From contig CAJXIT010000005.1 in assembly GCA_913054055.1 (NCBI GenBank), positions 1 through 28,127 of the forward strand: 28,127 nt of DNA. The letters run 5' to 3'. Both the position numbers and the translations under genes were made by a program. This document shows, piece by piece, positions 23,002 through 28,127 of the stretch. The stretch comes from an uncultured Thalassolituus sp. (GTDB taxonomy: Bacteria > Pseudomonadota > Gammaproteobacteria > Pseudomonadales > Oceanobacteraceae). Below the pieces are notes generated by a model. That model was not told the origin of the DNA and made no database searches. It saw only the letters and a program-made list of their open reading frames with translations. The first letter of the stretch is position 1; each line of letters opens with the position of its first letter.

Positions 23002-24182
23002 GCTCAGCCACTCGCATTGCGCCTCCAATGATTCCAGTGTGGCAAAAACTGGATTTAAAACAAAAGCTGGTGCTCGACTCATCTTTAATGTGGGTCACAG
23101 TGTTGTTGTCAATTCTAGGTTGGTTGATGGTGACCTCAGCAAGTATGGATTGGTCTGAGAGAAATTACGCTAACAGTTTGCATATTAGTATGCGCCACGG
23201 CATTTATTTAGTGCTGGGTTTACTGGTAGCTATGATGACAGTCAGGGTGCCTTTACAGTGGTTACGATCATTAAGTGCCGTCTTTATTATGATTGCATTG
23301 TTTAGTTTGATTTTAGTGTTGATCCCTGGCATCGGCAAAGAAGTGAATGGCAGTATGCGTTGGATTTCATTGGGTATTATGAATGTTCAGCCGAGTGAGT
23401 TTGCCAAGATTGCCACCGTTCTATATATGGCCAGTTATTTAGATCGCAGGCGTGAAGAAGTGCAATCTAAATGGTCGGGTTTTATGAAGCCACTTTTTGT
23501 TCTATCACTGCTTGCGGTGTTATTACTACTTGAGCCCGATTTTGGCGCGGTCGTTGTTTTGATGTTATCCACGTTAGCCTTGTTGTTTTTGGGTGGGGTA
23601 AAGGCGGGGCAATTTATTTTAACGGCTGTGGTGGTGTTAAGTTCTTCAGTATTGATTTTGTTAAGTCAGCCTTATCGACTAAAGCGGTTAACTGGATACT
23701 GGGAGCCTTGGGACGCAGATAATGTGTTTGGTAGTGGTTACCAATTAACTCAAAGTTTGATTGCATTTGGTCGCGGTGAGTTTTCAGGCGTAGGCTTAGG
23801 TAACAGTATTCAGAAATTATTTTATTTGCCCGAGGCACACACCGATTTTGTATTTGCTATTTGGGCGGAAGAAACCGGGTTGTTGGGGGCTTCGATTATT
23901 GTCGGTTTGTTCGTTTTTATTTTTATGAAAGGCATGAGTTTGGGCAAAAGAGCGTTTTCAAAGCAGCAATATTTTGCCGCATATGTGGCGTATGGCATGG
24001 CCATGTTAATTGGCTTTCAAGCATTTATAAATTTAGGTGTGAATATGGGATTGCTGCCAACAAAAGGAATAACGCTACCCTTTGTGAGTTTTGGTGGTTC
24101 AAGTCTATTGGCCTGTTCTATTGCAATTGGCTTATTGTTGAGAGTGCACCACGAAATGGAGTCGGCTAATGAAAAAAAATAA
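22998..24182 (+). CDS. ftsW: Septal peptidoglycan glycosyltransferase FtsW (SEDS)
   Basis: The 394-residue SEDS protein, with about ten membrane helices, polymerises glycan strands at the septum together with FtsI. Signatures are NGSMRWISLG (117-126), QPSEFAKI (131-138), LEPDFGAVVV (178-187), the PEAHTDFVFA segment with putative catalytic D283, and the C-terminal LPFVSFGGSSLLA. The N-terminal 25 residues are cytoplasmic. It starts inside the murD stop (ATGA) with GGAGAG upstream. Its 3' end overlaps murG by 14 bases. Confidence 0.97.
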   Translation: MSSATRIAPPMIPVWQKLDLKQKLVLDSSLMWVTVLLSILGWLMVTSASMDWSERNYANSLHISMRHGIYLVLGLLVAMMTVRVPLQWLRSLSAVFIMIALFSLILVLIPGIGKEVNGSMRWISLGIMNVQPSEFAKIATVLYMASYLDRRREEVQSKWSGFMKPLFVLSLLAVLLLLEPDFGAVVVLMLSTLALLFLGGVKAGQFILTAVVVLSSSVLILLSQPYRLKRLTGYWEPWDADNVFGSGYQLTQSLIAFGRGEFSGVGLGNSIQKLFYLPEAHTDFVFAIWAEETGLLGASIIVGLFVFIFMKGMSLGKRAFSKQQYFAAYVAYGMAMLIGFQAFINLGVNMGLLPTKGITLPFVSFGGSSLLACSIAIGLLLRVHHEMESANEKK

Positions 24183-25254
24183 CGTGTTAATCATGGCTGG
24201 CGGAACAGGTGGGCATGTTATTCCTGCTATTAGCGTGGCCCGTGAATTGAAGTTAAAAGGCTACGAAGTACATTGGCTGGGTAGTATAAAAGGCATTGAA
24301 AATAATCTAGTGCCAGATGCAGGTTATCAACTTCATCGCATAACTGTATCAGGTTTGCGCGGTAACGGACTATTAAAAACGTTGTTAGCGCCTTGGCAGT
24401 TGTTACGTGCTATGTGGCAAACATTAAAAGTATTTATCAAGGTTAGGCCTGTGATGGCATTAGGAATGGGTGGGTTTGCTTCCGGTCCAGGTGGTTTGAT
24501 GGCGGTCATTTCACGCACACCATTAGTGATACATGAACAAAATGCCATACCGGGTATGACCAATAAACTATTAAGTCGATTTGCAAAGCCTTTATTACAA
24601 GCGTTTGACGGTGCGTTTAAACAGGGTGCGGATTTAGTGACTGTAGGCAACCCGGTTCGTCCAAATATTGTGAATATTCAATCCCCTGAAGAACGATTAA
24701 AAGAACGTAATGGGGATTTGAATGTTTTAGTGGTCGGTGGCAGCTTAGGGGCGGTTGCGATCAATCATGTATTAATTGAAACCATGGCTAATTTACCTCC
24801 ATCAGTAGCGGTGAATGTTTGGCATCAAACTGGAACACGAAACTTTGATGATGTAAAAGCGGGCTATGATGAGCGTAATGTGAGCACTGTGAAAGTGAGT
24901 GCATTTATTGCGGATATGGCCGAAGCCTATGACTGGGCGGACATTGTTATTTGTCGGTCAGGTGCATTAACCGTGTCTGAATTAATGTCAGCAGGCGTAG
25001 CATCAATTTTAGTTCCATATCCATTTGCTGTGGATGATCATCAAACCGCAAACGGTATGTTTTTGGTGAATGCGGGAGCGGCTATTTTGAGAGCTCAATC
25101 TGATTTCACCAGTGAATATTTACAAGAAGAATTTAATCAATTACTGCAATCTCGTGAGCGTATTTTGAATATGTCGATTGCAGCACGGGGGCTGGCAAAA
25201 CACGATTCAGCAAAAACCGTGGCTAATTATTGTATCGAGGCTGCTCATGGATAA
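24169..25254 (+). CDS. murG: Lipid II-forming GlcNAc transferase MurG
   Basis: This 361-residue GT28 glycosyltransferase of the inner-membrane cytoplasmic face adds GlcNAc to lipid I. The N-terminal lipid-acceptor loop is GGTGGHVIPA (11-20). ALGMGGFASGPGG and HEQNAIPG are further acceptor-side motifs. VVGGSLGA begins the C-terminal donor domain, and CRSGALTVSELMSAG is the UDP-GlcNAc site. GGAG about 8 bases before ATG, inside ftsW, acts as ribosome binding site. The 3' end overlaps murC by 8 bases. Confidence 0.97.
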   Translation: MKKNNVLIMAGGTGGHVIPAISVARELKLKGYEVHWLGSIKGIENNLVPDAGYQLHRITVSGLRGNGLLKTLLAPWQLLRAMWQTLKVFIKVRPVMALGMGGFASGPGGLMAVISRTPLVIHEQNAIPGMTNKLLSRFAKPLLQAFDGAFKQGADLVTVGNPVRPNIVNIQSPEERLKERNGDLNVLVVGGSLGAVAINHVLIETMANLPPSVAVNVWHQTGTRNFDDVKAGYDERNVSTVKVSAFIADMAEAYDWADIVICRSGALTVSELMSAGVASILVPYPFAVDDHQTANGMFLVNAGAAILRAQSDFTSEYLQEEFNQLLQSRERILNMSIAARGLAKHDSAKTVANYCIEAAHG

Positions 25255-26707
25255 TGAGAATAAAGTTGTACAGCGTTGGGAAATTCCTGAGATGCGTCGT
25301 ATCCGTCAAATCCATTTTATTGGTATTGGCGGTGTGGGTATGTGCGGTATTGCAGAGGTATTATTAAATCAAGGGTATGACATTTCTGGATCAGACTTGA
25401 AGGCGTCTGCAGTAACGGATCGATTGGTCTCTTTAGGTGCGCAAGTATTTTTTGGTCATGAAGAAAGTAATGTTAAGAACGCGGATGTGGTTGTGGTTTC
25501 TACGGCCATTGATCAAACCAATCCTGAAATTCAATATGCTACTGAAAATAGAATACCAATTGTACGTCGTGCAGAGATGTTGGCGGAATTAATGCGTTAT
25601 CGACATGGTATTGCCATTGCCGGAACCCACGGTAAAACCACTACTACAAGTTTAGTGGCATCTATTTTAGCGGAAGGTGAAAAAGACCCCACTTATGTAA
25701 TTGGTGGTAAGTTAACCAGTGCCGGCACAAATGCCAAGTTAGGTGGTAGCCGTTATTTGGTAGCTGAAGCTGATGAGTCTGATGCGTCGTTTTTACATTT
25801 GCAGCCAATGGTCTCGATCGTTACCAATATTGAAGCAGATCATATGGATACTTATGGTGGTGATTTTAATCAACTGAAAAAAACCTTTATTGAGTTTTTA
25901 CATAATTTACCATTCTATGGTTTGGCTGTTCTGTGTGTTGATGATGAAACGGTAAGAGAAATTTTGCCTGAGGTGAATCGTCCAGTATTAACTTATGGGT
26001 TTGATGAATCTGCTGATTTTTATGCAGAAAACATTACACAGGAAGGTATTTACACGTCATTTACCGCGAAGCGTCCTGGTAATCATGCCGATTTAAAAAT
26101 CAAATTACGTATGCCTGGGCAGCACAATGTATTGAATGCATTATCAGCCATTGCAGTGGCCACTGATGAAGGCATTACCGATGATGCCATTGTTCGTGCG
26201 TTAGAAAAATTCCAAGGTGTTGGGCGTCGTTTTCAAATTTGTGGTGAGTACCCATTGCAAGGCGGTAATGTCATGTTGGTGGATGATTATGGGCACCATC
26301 CAACTGAGGTTGACGTAACGATTAAAGCCATTAGAAAAGGCTGGCCTGATAATCGTTTAGTTATGTTGTATCAACCACATAGATATACACGAACTCGAGA
26401 CTTGTATGACGATTTTGTGCGTGTATTGAGTGATGTGGATGCTTTGTTATTATTGGATGTTTATTCTGCCGGTGAGGATGAAATTCCTGGTGCAGATGGT
26501 CGCTCATTGTGTCGCAGTATTCGTGGTCGCGGTCGAGTAGATCCTATTTTTATTGAACGTGGCTTTGATGTAAATCCAGTTTTAAAAGATATTCTGAAGC
26601 CTGGAGATATTGTAATTACGCAAGGGGCAGGCAGTGTAGGTGCTCTAGCTCAGCAATTAGCAAAAGACTTGCCTGAATTATTGGAGGCGATAGATGGCTC
26701 AAAATAA
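25247..26707 (+). CDS. murC: UDP-MurNAc-L-alanine ligase MurC
   Basis: The 486-residue Mur ligase adds L-alanine to UDP-MurNAc. The Rossmann motif GIGGVGM (26-32), P-loop GTHGKTT (126-132), DDYGHHPTEV and YQPHRYTRTRDL are all diagnostic. ATG 25247 is chosen: GAGG lies 6 bases upstream, and the residues before it in the longer reading frame do not resemble MurC. It overlaps murG by 8 bases and ddl by 14 bases. Confidence 0.97.
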   Translation: MDNENKVVQRWEIPEMRRIRQIHFIGIGGVGMCGIAEVLLNQGYDISGSDLKASAVTDRLVSLGAQVFFGHEESNVKNADVVVVSTAIDQTNPEIQYATENRIPIVRRAEMLAELMRYRHGIAIAGTHGKTTTTSLVASILAEGEKDPTYVIGGKLTSAGTNAKLGGSRYLVAEADESDASFLHLQPMVSIVTNIEADHMDTYGGDFNQLKKTFIEFLHNLPFYGLAVLCVDDETVREILPEVNRPVLTYGFDESADFYAENITQEGIYTSFTAKRPGNHADLKIKLRMPGQHNVLNALSAIAVATDEGITDDAIVRALEKFQGVGRRFQICGEYPLQGGNVMLVDDYGHHPTEVDVTIKAIRKGWPDNRLVMLYQPHRYTRTRDLYDDFVRVLSDVDALLLLDVYSAGEDEIPGADGRSLCRSIRGRGRVDPIFIERGFDVNPVLKDILKPGDIVITQGAGSVGALAQQLAKDLPELLEAIDGSK

Positions 26708-27614
26708 TGTGAACCTTGGCAAGGTGGCAGTGCTATACGGAGGCAATAGTGCAGAACGGGAAGTGTCACTGAATAGCGGCAATGCTGTATATAAAGCCTT
26801 GGTTCAGAGCGGTGTTGATGCCATTAAAATTGATACGAAAGATGATTTCATTGGTCAACTAAGTGCTCATGATTTTGATCTAGCGTTCATCGCTTTACAC
26901 GGTGTTGGCGGTGAAGACGGCACTATTCAAGGTATGTTGGAATTTTATGGTTTGCCTTATACCGGCAGCGGTGTCAAAGCCAGTGCCATTTGTATGGATA
27001 AGTGGCGTACCAAATTAATTTGGATGGGATTGGCGTTGCCCACGCCAAAGTTTATCAAAGCTGACTCATTAGATATGTTGAAAGCCTTTTCTAATGAAGT
27101 GGGTTTTCCAATTATGGTCAAGCCTGCTCTTGAAGGTTCGAGTATTGGGATTTCAAAGGTTAAGCAGGCCAGTGAATTAGAGGCTGCTTTTGACTCTGCT
27201 ACTAGTACGGGTTCGCCAGTTTTAGCAGAGCAGTTTATAACAGGTAAAGAATTTACAGTGGCGGTGTTGGGCGGAAAAGCGTTACCTGCGATTCAATTAA
27301 AGCCTGCAAATGAATTTTACGATTATGATGCTAAATATTTACAAGATGATACAGAGTATTTAGTACCTTGCGGTTTGTCTGAAGACAAAGAAAGCGAGCT
27401 GCAAGCTTTAGCCGTACAAGCTTATGATGCATTAGATTGCAGTGGCTGGGGGCGAGTTGATTTTATGCAAGACGAAGACGGTCAATTTTGGTTGATTGAA
27501 GTGAATACCGTACCGGGGATGACAGATCATAGCTTGGTACCAATGGCTGCAAATGCCGCCGGTATTAATTTTTCTCAGTTAGTGCTTAGCATTTTGGAGG
27601 CTGCGGAGAAATGA
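26694..27614 (+). CDS. ddl: D-alanine-D-alanine ligase (DdlB type)
   Basis: This 306-residue ATP-grasp enzyme has the same length as E. coli DdlB. It makes the D-Ala-D-Ala used by MurF. Motifs are GGNSAEREVSLNSG (16-29, with E21 binding the first D-Ala), HGVGGEDG (69-76), EGSSIG (147-152), and the Mg-binding end ...IEVNTVPGMTDHS. GGAGG 7 bases before ATG, inside murC, is a strong ribosome binding site. The stop overlaps ftsQ by 4 bases. Location between murC and ftsQ is typical of ddlB. Confidence 0.97.
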   Translation: MAQNNVNLGKVAVLYGGNSAEREVSLNSGNAVYKALVQSGVDAIKIDTKDDFIGQLSAHDFDLAFIALHGVGGEDGTIQGMLEFYGLPYTGSGVKASAICMDKWRTKLIWMGLALPTPKFIKADSLDMLKAFSNEVGFPIMVKPALEGSSIGISKVKQASELEAAFDSATSTGSPVLAEQFITGKEFTVAVLGGKALPAIQLKPANEFYDYDAKYLQDDTEYLVPCGLSEDKESELQALAVQAYDALDCSGWGRVDFMQDEDGQFWLIEVNTVPGMTDHSLVPMAANAAGINFSQLVLSILEAAEK

Positions 27615-28117
27615 AAGGGAAAGGGGCAACACGATTAAAGTCTAAAGAGAATGTGAACATCTCATTGACTCAATGGGTGAAGCCAATTTCTATCGGTGTG
27701 ACGGTCGCTTCGGTTATGTTTGCAGTTGTGTTGTTGGTTCTTCAGGTTGCTAATAATGAAATCAATAAACTAGACGTGTCGGCACCGTTTGAATATGTAA
27801 AAGAAGCTGAAGTTGTGGCGCTATTAGAGGGGTTTTACCCGCAAGGATATGTGGCATTGGACGTACAAGCTATTCAGGAGACGTTGGTAGCCATGCCGAT
27901 GATCTCAGCTGTTGAGGTAGAAAAAGTATGGCCTGATACCTTAAGGATAAAAATTCAAGAAGAGCTGCCTATTGCTATCTGGAATCAAGATAGTTTATTA
28001 AGTCAGGCTGGTATTATTTTACCGGTAAATTATAAAGCATTGCAGTTGCCTGAATTGACAGGCGGTAAGAATGAAAGTCGATCTGTGATGCAGCATTTTT
28101 TATTGTTTAATCGCTGA
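27611..28117 (+). CDS. ftsQ: Cell division protein FtsQ, apparently truncated by a frameshift
   Basis: FtsQ is the bitopic scaffold of the FtsQLB complex. Visible parts are a basic cytoplasmic N-terminus, a membrane helix (about 24-47), a POTRA domain (about 54-120, including PMISAVEVEKVWPDTLRIKIQEELPIAIW) and the start of the beta domain (PELTGG). The frame stops at 168 residues, whereas FtsQ is usually about 250-290. Removing one T from the six-T run at 28096-28101 changes the end to MQHFYCLIADVSD and leaves it open to the window edge. That version fits the usual helix there better. The gene is thus either frameshifted by mutation or sequence error, or the product is short; only ten bases follow the stop. 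It starts inside the ddl stop (ATGA). Confidence 0.85.
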   Translation: MKGKGATRLKSKENVNISLTQWVKPISIGVTVASVMFAVVLLVLQVANNEINKLDVSAPFEYVKEAEVVALLEGFYPQGYVALDVQAIQETLVAMPMISAVEVEKVWPDTLRIKIQEELPIAIWNQDSLLSQAGIILPVNYKALQLPELTGGKNESRSVMQHFLLFNR

Positions 28118-28127
28118 TGTAAGCGAC

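Noticed and set aside
25178..25246. Longer murC start inside murG
   Set aside because: The added residues do not resemble MurC, and ATG 25247 has a well-placed GAGG.

Overview
This 28.1 kb window looks like chromosomal backbone of a marine-type gammaproteobacterium, probably of the Oceanospirillales/Pseudomonadales group. The evidence is a DAP-type MurE, a Tat-exported Rieske protein, LpoA, SspA/SspB, an rnpB gene with gammaproteobacterial signatures, and a gene order resembling the Pseudomonas block rplM-rpsI-petABC-sspAB ... gmhA-yraN-lpoA / rsmI ... rnpB ... mraZ-dcw. Base composition is moderate and AT-leaning. The genus assignment is inference.

Layout: (1) 1-515: the 3' end of an unrecognised membrane protein, a terminator, a periodic triple-palindrome element, and the rplM promoter and leader. 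(2) 516-5544, + strand: rplM-rpsI; then petABC, the three catalytic subunits of the cytochrome bc1 complex; then sspA-sspB (stringent starvation protein and ClpXP adaptor). (3) 5622-8456, - strand: gmhA/diaA-like SIS protein, yraN and lpoA, divergent from rsmI. (4) 9564-12779: a block not expected in the Pseudomonas order, each gene separated by a terminator: an LCAD-like acyl-CoA dehydrogenase, a DUF481 outer-membrane protein and an RsgA-type GTPase. (5) 12780-13513: RNase P RNA (rnpB), preceded by two degenerate tandem copies of its own promoter and 5' domain. (6) 13538-14152: a lone GNAT-like protein. (7) 14264-end: the dcw cluster mraZ-rsmH-ftsL-ftsI-murE-murF-mraY-murD-ftsW-murG-murC-ddl-ftsQ, tightly overlapped, with a textbook Pmra promoter and three 10-bp-phased MraZ boxes.

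The genes of region 7 make and flip peptidoglycan precursors (murE/F, mraY, murD, murG, murC, ddl) and build the septal synthase (ftsW, ftsI, with ftsL/ftsQ). lpoA in region 3 serves the same wall machinery by activating PBP1A.

The most unusual signal is the pair of rnpB-derived elements at 12810-13024. They keep the 5' hairpin region of RNase P RNA, including a hairpin whose sequence changed with compensatory pairs in copy 2. They share with each other a 3' block that differs from the catalytic P4 region of real rnpB. They may be small RNAs descended from RNase P RNA. Other items worth checking are the 26-bp-periodic palindromes at 307-372, an apparent frameshift truncating ftsQ, and a tandem duplication that creates a decoy start at murD.
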